A stretch of 64,000 nucleotides of DNA from Cornus controversa (Eukaryota; Streptophyta; Magnoliopsida; Cornales; Cornaceae). The position numbers and the translations under genes were made by a program. The notes under the pieces are model-generated. The model saw only the letters and a program-made list of their open reading frames with translations. It was not told the origin of the DNA and did not search any database. Positions 1 to 10,639 of this stretch are shown one piece after another. Location of the stretch: positions 11,030,501 to 11,094,500 of the forward strand of contig CM048847.1 in assembly GCA_026545225.1 (NCBI GenBank), read 5' to 3'. Every line of letters starts with the position of its first letter. The first letter of the stretch is position 1.

Positions 1-380
1 AGATTCCAAACACAGAAAGTTTTGAGGCTCGAAAGTGAGTGATTCTCAAAGGTGTGGCCAAGTAAATGTTCACTAAGGTGTGTGATTCGATTTAGGGCCC
101 ATGGGGATTAGTTAGGATGGATTTGTGTGCATTCATATGCAAGAATTGGGTTAAGCTTCTACTATGAATGAGGGTAATGAGGGCCTATTGGGCTAAATAA
201 ACAGTATAACCTCCGGTTCTCCGAGAGTTGGAAATCGGGGAGTTATAGCATGGTATCGAACCTTGATACTAATGCATGAGTGAAACTGAGATTGTTCACG
301 GTGTTGAGTGAACGAGTTCACACTCGAGATTCGGGGTCGGTCCGGGGGAGTCCCGGCGGTTCGGGTTTCGGGGCGTGACA
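1..380 (+). repeat. 5' LTR of T1, right part only
   Basis: Nearly identical to 3767-4147 and ends in GTGACA immediately before the primer-binding site. An internal segment at about 248-260 (CATGGTATCGAACC) looks like a second, older primer-binding-site sequence inside the LTR, about 130 bp before its end. The differences from the 3' copy are few by eye, so the insertion is fairly recent among the elements here. Confidence 0.9.
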
Positions 381-384
381 TGAA

Positions 385-396
385 TGGTATCAGAGC
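385..396 (+). other. Primer-binding site (initiator-Met tRNA type)
   Basis: TGGTATCAGAGC lies four bases after the LTR end. This is the sequence plant Gypsy and Copia elements commonly use to bind the 3' end of initiator methionine tRNA. It also fixes the orientation of the element. Confidence 0.92.
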
Positions 397-642
397 TCTA
401 GGTTGGAATACCTAGGGACGAAGGGTGAGACTTGATTTAGTAGTCACTTGAGGTTAAGGATTGGAACATAAGGAATTGAACTTGAGATTGTAAATTGCTT
501 ATGTGGAACTTGATTTATGCTTACGATTTCTTAACATGCTTTTGTGGATTAAATTGACATGGCATGTACAAGCATGATGGATAAGTGTAAGAAGTGTAAA
601 ATTATTGAACTTAAAATTTTTCTTGTTGTGCATATAGAGAGA

Positions 643-1760
643 AATGCGTCCAAGAAGAGTGCGAGACATTGCTGTTGATGCTCCTCAGGAGCCAACAGAT
701 GGAACGTAATTTATGCGTGATATGGCAGATACTATGAGGCGGATGGCTAGGGAAGCCAGAGAAGAGGAGGTTCAGGCATTGCCTAGGGTTACTTTGAGCA
801 GCCAAATAGTGGCAATGAAGGAATATGTGAAATTTAAGCCGCCTACCTTTGATGGCGCGCGTGATCCGCTTGTGGCAGAGGGTTGGATAGACCAAACTCA
901 CAAACTCATGGTTGCTCTTGCAATCGATGAGGATTTGAAAGTGGGAGTAGCAGCGCTTCACTTACAAGGAGAAGCTGATCGGTGGTAGCAATTAATCGGG
1001 AATGTCCACAATACCGAGACCATGGACTGGGAAACCTTTAATGGTTTATTCTTTGACAAATTCTTTTCGACTTTGGTGAGAGACCGGATGAGGCAAGAGT
1101 TCATAGACTTAGTCCAAGGGGACTTGGATGTGATGGGGTACAAGACCAAATTCACATCATTGGCTCATTTTGCCCTGGAGATGGTAATGAACGAGGAGCT
1201 AAAAGTGAAAAGGTTCGTGAAGGGACTCAAAACCTCTATCAGAAAGAGGGTATCCATTTTAGGTCTAAGGGCCTACAATGAAGTGGTTGATAGAGCCTTA
1301 GTGGCTGAGAAAGATGATAGAGACACCCAAAGAATATGGGAGTCTAAACAGCAAATGAAGGGTGCGGGGGCATCTTCGGGTAGCCAGGGACGGAAGAGGC
1401 ATAGGGAGAGCAGATCAGGTTTTTGGGTACAGCAGCAAGCTCGCCCAGTATCTTCATTGGCCTTGCTAACTGGATCCCTATGATCTTCTGTGGAGTGCTA
1501 CAATTGCCATCAGATTGGCCATTTTAGTAGGGATTGCCCCCAAGGACAGACAGTGACATCAGTGCCAGCTGGGTCAGTGAAGGGAGTGGTATGCTTCTAT
1601 TGCAAGTAGCCAGGACACGTTAGGGCTAACTGCCCGCAAAGGTAGGGGACGCAGAGTGGTGCAGGGTCTCAGCAGAGGGCTGGGCAGACAACTGCAGTTC
1701 AGTCTGGCTTTAGGGCATTACCATCACCACAGCCAGCACAGTCAGTACAGGGATCGCGAG
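643..1760 (+). pseudogene. gag remnant with two zinc knuckles (T1)
   Basis: The capsid-type segment contains the Tekay-typical stretches KPPTFDGARDP and LHLQGEADRW, then FFDKFFSTLVRDRMRQEF and a basic region. It is followed by two CX2CX4HX4C-type zinc knuckles (about 1495-1545 and 1590-1640), the nucleic-acid-binding part of the nucleocapsid. In the living family this protein builds the virus-like particle. The proposed start is the ATG at 643, downstream of the primer-binding site. The gene is broken and is read as a fossil. Confidence 0.85.
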
Positions 1761-1834
1761 TAGCGAGGGGTCCCACGCCTGCTTCTAGTCAGCAGTCAGG
1801 GTTACAGGGGACTGGTCAGCAGTCACGGGGCCGT

Positions 1835-2215
1835 GTGTTCACGCTTGCTCCGGCAGAGGATGTACCAGGACCGTCAGTGCTCAGAGGTATTTTTCTGGTT
1901 TCTAGCTCATGGGCTAGGGTGTTGATAGATTCGGGTGCATCACATTCATTCATATCTGTTGCATTTGCTTGTGCCTTGGGGCTGCGGGTGTCATCACTGG
2001 AGTCACCATTGTCCATTGATACACCGGTTGGGGGTAGTGTTACCCTGGATAGAGTGTGTCGGTCTTGCGAGATTGAAGTTGCGGGGCGTCGATTGGTATT
2101 CGACTTTGTGTTGCTAGACATGACCACTTTTGATGTCATTCTAGGTATGGATTGGTTATCTACATTTAGAGCTACAATTGATTGTCTCCGTAGGAGAGTG
2201 ACAGTGTGCACACCC
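1835..2215 (+). pseudogene. Retroelement aspartic protease remnant (T1)
   Basis: A retropepsin-like domain. RVLIDSGASHSFIS holds the catalytic D-S-G, followed by the hydrophobic segment VVLLDM-like and DVILGMDWL, the usual end of this protease in Tekay elements. In the living family it would cleave the gag-pol polyprotein. The same reading continues into the linker that leads to reverse transcriptase, as expected for the family order gag-PR-RT. Confidence 0.88.
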
Positions 2216-2409
2216 GAGGGTGATTGCTTTTATTTTGTGGGAGAGCGGGATGATTTCTATGTTCCGTCTCTATTTGGTTCGTGTGTGAGGGACGGGGTTG
2301 GATATTTCCTAGCTAGCTTATTAGCCGAGGAGGATGAGATTGTGACTAGTGGAGGATTTCCACTGGTGGTTAGAGAGTTTGTGGACGTGTTTCTAGAGGA
2401 CTTGACAAA

Positions 2410-3040
2410 GTTACCTCCGATGAGAGATGTTATGTTTAGCATTGATCTTGCTCCTGGTACCGCGCCTATCTCTATGGCACCATACCGGATGGCACCGGCA
2501 GAGTTGATGGAGTTGAAAGATCAATTGCAAGAATTATTGGATAAGGGATTTGTACGACCTAGTACATCGCCTTAGGGAGCTCCTGTCCTGTTTGCTAAAA
2601 AGAAGGACGAATCTTTACGGTTATGCATAGACTACCGTAAGTTGAACCAAGCAACGATTAAGAATAAGTATCCTTTGCCAAGGATAGATGACTTGTTTGA
2701 TCAGCTTAAGGGTTCGACTTATTTTTCGAAGATCGACTTGAGGTCGGGGTATTATCAGTTGAGGGTAAGGGAAGAGGACATTCTGAAGACAGCTTTTCGG
2801 ACTAGATATGGTCACTATGAGTTTCTAGTGATGCCATTTGGATTGACGAATGCACTAGCAGCGTTCATGGATTTGATGAACCGGATATTCAGGGTGTACT
2901 TGGATAGGTTTTTGGTGGTCTTCGTGGATGACATTCTTGTGTATTCTTCTTCTATGGAAGAGCATGAGATCCATTTGAGGACAGTGCTGCAGACATTGAG
3001 AGAGCACCGTTTGTATGCCAAATTCGAAAAATGTGAATTT
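2410..3040 (+). pseudogene. Reverse transcriptase remnant (T1)
   Basis: The linker LPPMRDVMFSIDLAPGT leads into fingers and palm motifs: [37 protein letters not shown], and the catalytic-type motif [11 protein letters not shown] (about 2920-2950). These are standard Ty3/Gypsy RT motifs. The RT piece is followed directly by LTR sequence, and no RNase H or integrase is seen. It belongs to a broken element and is not a working gene. Confidence 0.9.
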
Positions 3041-4147
3041 TGTGGCTATCCATGCCGGCTTATGGCATGTGACTTCCTTTTTGAATTATAGTTATGTTTT
3101 AGACAAATGTAATTTGGATGTATGTATTGGAGTATAAACTTATTGGGTGTGAAAAGACCACGATTTAATTTATGTAACGCCCATGGTGGCATTTTGTTCA
3201 TTTGATGATGTTTCCATTTTGAATGGGTTGTGTTGTGAAAGAAAGGATTCATTTTGACGTATGAATTCAATTTTGAATGTGATCTTGAGAGTGAGATTGA
3301 TGTTGGAACCTTTCATTATGTTTTTAATCATGTATGAGGGGTTCTAGGATGGTAGAATATTGATTAGGCTTCATGTGGTTCGTGTATAGGGTTGTTGGAA
3401 GTCCCGAGAGGTGCATTTCGATCAATCGAAACCCCCATTTCGATTGATCGAAAGGGTGATGATTTATGGTGATTTTTAGAGTCCAGGTAGGAGGAATTTC
3501 GATCAATTGAAACCCCCATCTCGATCAATCGAAATATTGCAGGTCTGGGGTCCCGAGAAGGTGAAAATCTCGCTAGAATTTTGATCAATCGAGATTTCCT
3601 CTCTATCAATCGAGATTCCATCTCGATCAATCGAAATTACTATTCATAGTTTTTTCAAAAACTTCATTTCGACGTAATTTCTTCGTTTTAGATCGGAATT
3701 GAGTGTGGTTTTTTTTGAACTTGAGTATTTTTGGATTTTCTATCCAATGGTATAAGCCTCAGTTTCAGATTCCAAACACAGAAATTTTGAGGCTCGAAAG
3801 TGAGTAATTCTCAAAGGTGTGGCCAAGTAAATGTTCACTAAGGTGTGTGATTCGACTTAGGGCCCATGGGGATTGGTTAGAATGGATTTGTGTGCATTCA
3901 TATACAAGAATTGGGTTAAGCTTCTGCGGTGAATGAGGGTAATGAGGGCCTATTGGGCTAAATAGACAGTTTAACCTCCGGTTCTCCGAGAGTTGGAAAT
4001 CGGGGAGTTATAGCATGGTATCGAACCTTGATACTAATGCATGAGTGAAACTGAGATTGTTCACGGGGTTGAGTGAACGAGTTCACACTCAGGATTCGGG
4101 GTCGGTTCGGGGGAGTCCCGGCAGTCCGGGTTTCGAGGCGTGAGACA
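3041..4147 (+). repeat. 3' LTR of T1
   Basis: Matches the 5' LTR over its last 381 bases and ends in GAGACA. Its left limit (about 3041) is where LTR-like sequence starts, judged by comparison with the related LTR at 38754-40224 on the other strand. It carries seven copies of a palindromic motif (3416-3636) and an embedded primer-binding-site-like piece at about 4014-4027. Confidence 0.85.
3416..3636 (+). repeat. Palindromic motif array, TTTCGATCAATCGAAA type
   Basis: Seven sites at about 3416, 3438, 3497, 3519, 3579, 3601 and 3621. The best copies read TTTCGATCAATCGAAA, and the second is its exact reverse complement. The others differ by one to three bases. The spacers between sites are ordinary sequence. 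No known feature of plant LTRs explains the array. I infer a protein-binding or structural site set. Confidence 0.8.
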
Positions 4148-4952
4148 ATTATTGTTTTGGGATTATATAAGTGTTGTAGTTACATTACGATATATGTAAC
4201 TTGTGTTTTAATTTGAACCTTGTATGTATAAAGATGAGGTTGGTTAATGGGAATGAATGTGGATTTTGAGATCTTTGTGATTCAAATGTGTGATTTGATA
4301 AATGGGTATGGTGATATAGCATTTCTAAATTATTTGAATGCTATTGGATGAGTTTTAGGTGTTGGAAAGGTTTAGATATGAGTTTTGGGGTGAATTTTGG
4401 TCAAAAAGGTGAAAAAGGGAGTTCCCAGGTTAAACAAGTCGATTTACTTCTTTCTATAAGTCGACTAATTTGGATAGTGCATTTTAGAGCTTTCTAGAGC
4501 AGCAAATAAGTCGACTTATCCATTCAATAAGTCAACTTATTCACTCATAAGTCGACTTACTCTTTTCTATAAGTCGACTAATGCAGAGTTTTCAAAATTT
4601 GAAATAGGCATAACTTAGTCGTTTCAAACCCGAATCAAGTGATTCTTTTTTTGAAATTGAGTATTTTTGGATCATCTATCCAATGGGATAAGTTTCAACT
4701 TTTGATTCCAAACACACAAAGTGTTAAGTCCTGAAAGTGAGTGATTCATGAAAGTGTGGATAAATACAATCCCCACTAAGGTGTTATGATTTAATGTAGG
4801 GCCCATGAGGGTTGGATAAGGTGGAGTTATGCACATCTATGTGTAATAATAGAGTTAAGCTTCCACATTAATTGAGGGTAATGAGGGTTCATTGGGTTTA
4901 ATGGACGGGTTAACCTCCAGTCTTCCGGGAGTCGGGGAATCGGGGCGTTACA
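4148..4952 (+). repeat. LTR of a related Tekay-type element (LTR 2)
   Basis: The final 450 bases follow the T1 LTR in order: a TATCCAATGG block, a TTCCAAACACA block, an AGGGCCCATG block, then a GGGGCGTTACA end. The internal motif array is different: six AAGTCGACTT-like sites at about 4436-4580. No primer-binding site follows, so this is a 3' LTR or solo LTR. Its left part presumably lies beyond the window on the far side of T1. The right end falls inside a Harbinger transposase fragment, so the element inserted there. Confidence 0.8.
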
Positions 4953-5338
4953 ATACTGTAGGGGTAGGAGGGCACCTTAGGATCAGGAAGAAGTTTTTAA
5001 TCATAGGCATTCATCTTTGAGAAATGTAATAGAGCGGTGTTTCAGTATGGTAATTCTAAAATAGATGCCTCCTATAAGCATGAGTGCTCAAAGACTCGTT
5101 GTCATTGCTTGTTACACGCTACACAATTTTCATAGAATACAGGGTCGTACTGATACCATCTTTCAGTAATTTGAACCTCGGGACATGGTACCCCCTGAAT
5201 CAAGTTCGGAGGGTAGAAGTCAACCTGAAACTGAACCTACTGTAGGTGTCACCATAACTCGGAGTCAAGTATGACAAATGGATCGCATTCATGATACAAT
5301 TGCTGACAGTATCTAGCAAAGTGTGCGTGGACCATTAT
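4953..5338 (+). pseudogene. PIF/Harbinger transposase C-terminal fragment
   Basis: Reading from about 4984 gives EEVFNHRHSSLRNVIERCF, then after a stop MSAQRLVVIACYTLHNFHR, and near the end MDRIHDTIADSI. These match the C-terminal part of DDE_Tnp_4 (Harbinger/ALP1-like) proteins: the RHSSLRNVIER block holds the third acidic catalytic residue, IACYTLHNFHR is the usual following helix, and the tail is the RD-type end. The frame is otherwise continuous but has in-frame stops at about 5070, 5170, 5273 and 5317. The N-terminal two thirds is absent because the LTR ending at 4952 cuts it. It could be a dead transposon or a dead ALP1-like host gene, and I cannot tell which. Confidence 0.85.
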
Positions 5339-5457
5339 AACTTTATAATTTTTATAGCTTTTTAACTTCTTGGATGACTGTAGTAACTAATAACTAACTT
5401 ATAATTTTCATAACTCTTATTAGTACTTGTAACAATATGACATTCATATGCAGTAAT

Positions 5458-5887
5458 GTTCAAAGTAGAGGGTGAGGGACCACCATGTGCTTGTGGGAGA
5501 GGTCTCATGAATCTTTTCATGGCAAGGACGACAAAAAATTACGGGTGCTACTTCTATAGATTACTAGCATGGTAGGTATTAAGTGTAATGATACGCGGTA
5601 TATTATAATGGTGTACTATATATATGCTATTTATTCATTGTGATGAATATATGTAAATTTTGTAGTCACACGTTAATTCCTTTCTATGGTTGGAAGTTTT
5701 CCACAAAGGTGCACATGTTGAGGGTAATGTGGATGATGACCTAGAGAATATCATTGCAGTGATGAAAGCTAAATAAACTAGAAAGAAGTTCTCTCTAATT
5801 GCTGGTTGTGGCTGTGCTGCTATCAATAAAATATTCGTGATGGTTATTGTGTTGCTCTTCTTGCTCATTGTTGTTCTTAAGAAATGA
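5458..5887 (+). pseudogene. GRF-type zinc finger protein fragment with C-terminal membrane helix
   Basis: Exon-like piece 1 (about 5459-5571) reads EGEGPPCACGRGLMNLF then ARTTKNYGCYFYR, close to the GRF zinc finger pattern C-x-C-G ... T-x-x-N-x-G-x-x-FY. A GT...AG interval of about 92 bp follows. Piece 2 reads LWLEVFHKGAHVEGNVDDD, LENIIAVMKAK, a stop, then a hydrophobic run IFVMVIVLLFLLIVVL ending KK at about 5886. Plants have many small proteins with one GRF finger, a short coiled region and a C-terminal anchor, and this looks like a dead copy. Some expected finger residues are missing (a third cysteine is not placed convincingly). It lies 120 bp after the Harbinger fragment on the same strand. 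Confidence 0.65.
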
Positions 5888-6112
5888 TGATTGTAATATT
5901 TAGATTAAAATTCTTTTGCTTGTATTATATGCTAGTTTATGGACTTGTTGACTATTGTATTATTATTTCGTTCTATGGTATGGAATAGAATTGTTTCTAT
6001 AATTATCCAAATGTCATATGTGACCACTTTGAGATTGAGGAATAGGATAGTGGTAGTGATTCAATTCCATTACTTTTGCATCGTTTGAACATTGAGATTT
6101 GGAGACTCTAAC
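5888..6112. other. AT-rich spacer, nothing recognised
   Basis: Unique-looking AT-rich sequence between the GRF fragment and the tandem repeats. I see no reading frame, repeat or RNA signal. Confidence 0.5.
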
Positions 6113-6480
6113 GAAGTCTGAAAAAATGTATATTTTCTTTTATTTCTCATTTCAAAAGATTTATACCTAATCTGAATATTCTAATATATTTATTAGTATT
6201 CTAATGCATTTGCTCTACATGTAAGAGAATCTACACAAATTGATATGGTTAACAATGAAGTCTGAAAAAATGTATATTTACTTTTGTTTCTCATTTTAAA
6301 ATATTTATAACTAATCTGAATATTCTAATATATTTATTACTATTCGAATGCACTTGCTTTGCATGTGGGATAATCTACACATACTGATTTGGATAACAAC
6401 AAAGTTTGAAAAAAGTATATTTTCTTTTGCTTCTCATTTCAAATGTTTTATACCTAATCTGAATATTATAATATATATTC
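6113..6480. repeat. Tandem repeat, about 144 bp unit, 2.5 copies
   Basis: Units start at 6113, 6257 and 6401 with GAAGTCTGAAAAAATGTATA or close variants. Each runs through a TTCTCATTTCAAA block and CTAATCTGAATATT. Copies differ at perhaps one base in ten by eye. No coding potential. Confidence 0.85.
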
Positions 6481-6482
6481 TT

Positions 6483-6822
6483 GTGTTTGATAGGTTTAAG
6501 ACTCTATAGATTGGTGGCTATGTGTTTTGTGTTTGCTAGGGTTGATGGGGTTGGGACTTTGTAGATTGGTGGCTATATAGAGTGTGTTTGATGGGGTTGA
6601 AACTTTGCAGTAACTATGTGGTGTGTGTTTGATGGGGTTAGGACTTTGCAGCTTGGTGGCTATGTGGTGTGTGTTTGATGGATTTGGGACTTTGTAGTTT
6701 AGTGGCTATGTGGTGTGTGTTTGATGGGGTTGGAACTTTATAGTTTGGTGGCTATGTGGTGTGTGTTTGATGGGGTTAATAGGGTTGGGAATTTGCAGCT
6801 TGGTGGCTATGTGGTGTAATGC
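6483..6822. repeat. Minisatellite, about 45 bp unit, 7 copies
   Basis: The unit runs roughly GTGTTTGATGGGGTTGGGAC then TTTGCAGCTTGGTGGCTATGTG. Seven copies are visible, two carrying an internal extra GTTGATGGG or GTTAATAGG piece. It directly abuts the left end of element E1. Confidence 0.85.
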
Positions 6823-6832
6823 TTGGTGACAC

Positions 6833-9134
6833 CATTCATCCTAATAGGCCCCACATTAATCTATGCACGCACATCTAACATAGAGTGGATTGCAATTTCG
6901 CATAATCAAAAATCGAATCTCACAACATCGAAGACCAAATTTTGCACAATCAAAATTCTAATTTCACAAAATTGAAACTCTCGATCAATGGAAGTGCTTG
7001 CGAAGTACTATAGAAACCCAATTGGAATTTGGGCCTACTTCTATTGAAATTTTTGCTACATGTTTGCACAATCGAAGTGTTTCGTACAATCGAGAGGTCA
7101 TTTTCTCACAATCAAAGGATTTCGATCATACGAAATGGGATTTTTGCACAATTGAAATGCTTGCCTGCCAAAATTCTGCAACCCCACACTTGCTCCATTT
7201 TACAATAAAAATCCATTCTAAAACTCTAAAATCAATCATACAACATTCTAACTCTTTTGACACATCCACACAAACCTTTCAACATAAATGAAACACCGCA
7301 ATCTCATATTCTCATACATTTGAATCCAATTACACATATCATTGGTCAAAAGTTCCACATCCATAAGTCTTCCTCATTTCTCATACATAAATGATTCAAA
7401 ACATACACTTTATTAAAATGGCCTTCTAAGTTTATAGTCATCATTTGAATTAAAAGTTTATGGTCCAAAAACAAAATCAGTTCAACTATGACTATAACTA
7501 TAACAAATTAACATGCCACAAGCCATCATGGATAGCCACATATACAATATCCAAAAATGAATTCAAAATGCCACAAGGAACTCCACTTGGATGTTCATGT
7601 ACCATCCGTCTTTGGCGCCTTATCTTAAAAAGGTTTCAGGAAGAGGGGTGAGCATAAAAATATGCCCAGTAAGAATGCCCAAACCCACCTAGGCATTCAC
7701 CTGACAACAACCTATATGATATGTATGTTGCTACACTACATGGCACGGCTAATGCTCTCATGTCAATCACTACAAATTCAAGTCAATTTGCTTGCATTTA
7801 AACTATATATCAAGCTTACGATTTAAACATATAAGCAACAAAATACATGTATATTCTCTCAGTCATAATCCGATCATATAACTTTGGACACCTTCGATGA
7901 TACCCGTATGATTTGAACAACTCCGAAGAATCATATTATTCCGACAATAGGTTGATTTATCGACAACCTCCGAATTCTAGACCTTAGCCTTAATATGAAG
8001 GGATCACTCTGAAGGTCATACCTTAGTAAATAATTATTCCACTCTCATGACATGGTTGGACAACCTCCCCATGCACGATTCACTTACACAATTTTTTGAC
8101 AATTACCCATATATGCATTTTAAACATATATATCACATAGCATATACTTTTATGATTTTCCAATGCATATTCTTGCTATAATTATATCTAGCATGCATGC
8201 TCACTACACAAATACCATATAGCCACATATATGTTCAATTATTATATATAAATAACATGCGCACACAATATATCATATAGTTAGATGTACTCTCAATTTG
8301 TACACATCGCATTTGTATACATTCAACATATTACATATATCATAATATGCATCATTTTAGAATGTAAGAATATAAAAAAAATAAAAAGGAGAAAATCACA
8401 ACATCACAGCCCTTCCCACCACTCTCATATATGCCAACTCAACCTATACCTCTCCAAACCACCCGAAACCCTAAACTTAATAACTAGGAGAGAAAGAACT
8501 CCCTTACCTTTAATTTGAATGTTTTTAAAGCAATCTTCAAGAATTCTATCGAGGTCTACCTTGACAAAATCAAAGATTGCTTGGTTCAAACCTCAGCCCT
8601 TCAAACCTCAGCCCTTGTCCTTCACCAGCAACTCCCAAATCTAAGTCGAAGGCCTCCAAAATGAAGAGAGATGAACTGGGAGAGAGAGTGTGTGTGTTAA
8701 GCTAGCTGTATTTCTATGAGAGATGTGAGAGAATCTCAACAATTCAGATATTTAAAGTCTCTACGGTGTGAAATGACTAAAATACCCCTGGGCAACATAA
8801 CGTACCCTCCTAACCTCCGTTTTAAATTTTGAGAGCTCCTACGGCTTCGAAATAACTTCCTCAACTCTTTAAATATTTTATTTAGTCTATAACCAAAAAC
8901 AAATATTTTTTCAAAAAATTTCAGATTCCTGGGCCCACCTAACCCGCTTCTTGGGCCCCGCCGAACCAAAATCCTTAAATTCACCCAAACACTCCCAAAA
9001 CTTCTCAAAACCTCTAAACAAGTTCCTAAACATGTTTCCCACACTCAAAACATGTTAAAAATTATTTAAAATGCATTTTTGGAAAAAATGATGAATAAAA
9101 TGAAAACTGGCCAAAATTGTTTCCGATCTCTACA
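6833..9134 (-). repeat. 3' LTR of E1
   Basis: Aligns with 20489-22927 from the ACACCATTCATCC block onward and ends (+ strand) in GATCTCTACA. It holds a CGCACAATCG-type motif array at about 6893-7160 and hairpin-forming repeats with an ACAACTCCGAA core at about 7900-8060. The left limit is approximate. Confidence 0.85.
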
Positions 9135-9152
9135 ACCTCCCCACCTTCAAGG
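9135..9152 (-). other. Polypurine tract of E1
   Basis: On the minus strand the sequence just before the 3' LTR reads AAGGTGGGGAGGT, a typical plus-strand priming purine tract. The matching site of E2 at 31786-31800 reads AAGGAGATGAGG. Confidence 0.75.
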
Positions 9153-9154
9153 AA

Positions 9155-10607
9155 TTTTATCCTTGAAATTAGAAAAATACCTCAAGTAGTAAATAACTCA
9201 AGGTATTTTGAATGGACTTCTTGTTCTCATTCCCACATAGCCTCCTCAACTTCGTGATGCCTCCAAAGCACTTTAACCAAGGGAATGGTTTTGCCCCAGA
9301 TTACTTGCTATCTAGTATCCATAACCTGTATTGGTCTCTCCTCATATGACACATCCTCCCCCACCTTAAGATCTGTCCAATCTAGCGCATGTGAAGGATC
9401 TGGCTCATACTTTCTCAACATAGAAACATGGAAAGTATTGTGGACACTTGACATTTGCAGTGGTAATGCCAAGTGATATGCAACCTCACCTACACAATCT
9501 AATATCATGAATGGATCGATAAACCATGGCGCTAGCTTCCCACTATGCCCGAACCTCATCAAACCTCATCATGGAGAGACCTTTAGAAAGACATGGTCCC
9601 CCATCTCAAATGCCAAAGGCCGATGCCTTCTATCGACATAACTCTTCTGGCGACTCTGAGTCGTAAGTAATCGTTGCCTTATTAACTTTATCTTTTCTGT
9701 ATTCTTAGAGACTATATCCGATCCTAAGGCAATAGTCTCACCAACCTCTATTCAAGACACGGGTGACCTATAAGGTCGACCATACAAAGTCTCGAATGGA
9801 GCCATTTCAGTACTAGCTTGATAGCTATTATTGTATTCAAACTCCACCAATGGGAGGTGGTCCTCCCAACTACCACAAAAATCAAGCACACGTGCCTGAA
9901 GTATATCCTCCAGAATTTGTATAGTACGCTCTGACTGACCATCTCTCTAAGGATGGAAAGTCGTATTGAAATAGAGGTCTGTATCAAGTGTAACTTGAAA
10001 ACTCTGCCAAAATCGTGACATAAACCTTGGATCTCTATTGGACACAATGGAAACTAACATCCCATGTAGTCTCATAATCTGATCAATATATAGCAGACAA
10101 AGAGAATTCATGTCATCTATCACTCGTATGGGGAGAAAATAAGGCACCTTAGTTAATCTATCCACAATGACCCAAATTGTGTCGTAACTCTTCCTTGACC
10201 TAGGTAACCCTTTCAACAAAGTTCATAGTGACGTGCACCCACTTCCACATAACCACCAGTAATGGCTTTAATAAACCCACCAATCTCTGATGCTCGACCT
10301 TCACTTATTTACAAGTGAGGCACCTCGCCACAAACTGTGTGACGTCTTTTTTCATACCCTTCCACCAATATTGCCTACGCAAAATGAGATACAGTTTGGT
10401 TCCATCGGGATGCACTGCAAGTCTAAACCTATGAAACTCTCTAAGAACTTCATCCCTACATACCAATAGTATAACCATTTTTCCTTTAAACCTCATGCCT
10501 CCATCGGAATAAACACTCCAATTTTCCACCACTTCGACACTAGAAATCTGAGTGCGAATGCTCTCCACCTCACTATCATTTCTTTGCTCCTCAACCACTC
10601 TACTCAC
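9155..10607 (-). pseudogene. Integrase with C-terminal chromodomain, remnant (E1)
   Basis: Pieces in order on the minus strand: zinc-binding end and linker (FRLAVHPDGTKLYLILRRQYWWKGMKKDV then FVARCLTCK), catalytic core pieces (IWVIVDRLTKVPYFLPI and VSNRDPRFMSRFWQSF), the GPY/F-type segment with VAYHLALPLQMSSVHNTFH and VSMLRKYEPDPSHAL, then a chromodomain-like tail with KTIPLVKVLWRHH and VEEAMWE near 9195-9300. The chromodomain places the element among chromoviruses, where it is thought to steer integration to marked chromatin. It is broken at several points and is a fossil only. Confidence 0.88.
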
Positions 10608-10639
10608 TATAGTAGGTTATGCAATGAGTGTGAATAATG

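Larger units (their letters stand above)
1..4147 (+). mobile_element. Broken Ty3/Gypsy element, Tekay/Del-type chromovirus (T1)
   Basis: An LTR retroelement fossil whose left end lies outside the window. In order: the tail of the 5' LTR, a primer-binding site resembling the initiator-Met tRNA type, gag with two zinc knuckles, an aspartic protease, part of reverse transcriptase, and a 3' LTR. Bases 1-380 repeat at 3767-4147, which fixes the LTR ends. RNase H and integrase are not seen. It is broken in several places. Its right edge abuts another LTR (4148-4952) with no host sequence between, so it probably sits inside that older LTR. The clade call rests on similarity of gag, PR and RT to E1 and E2, which carry a chromodomain. 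Confidence 0.9.

Noticed and set aside
385-396. tRNA gene remnant
   Set aside because: Only the 12 bases matching a tRNA 3' end are present. It is a primer-binding site.
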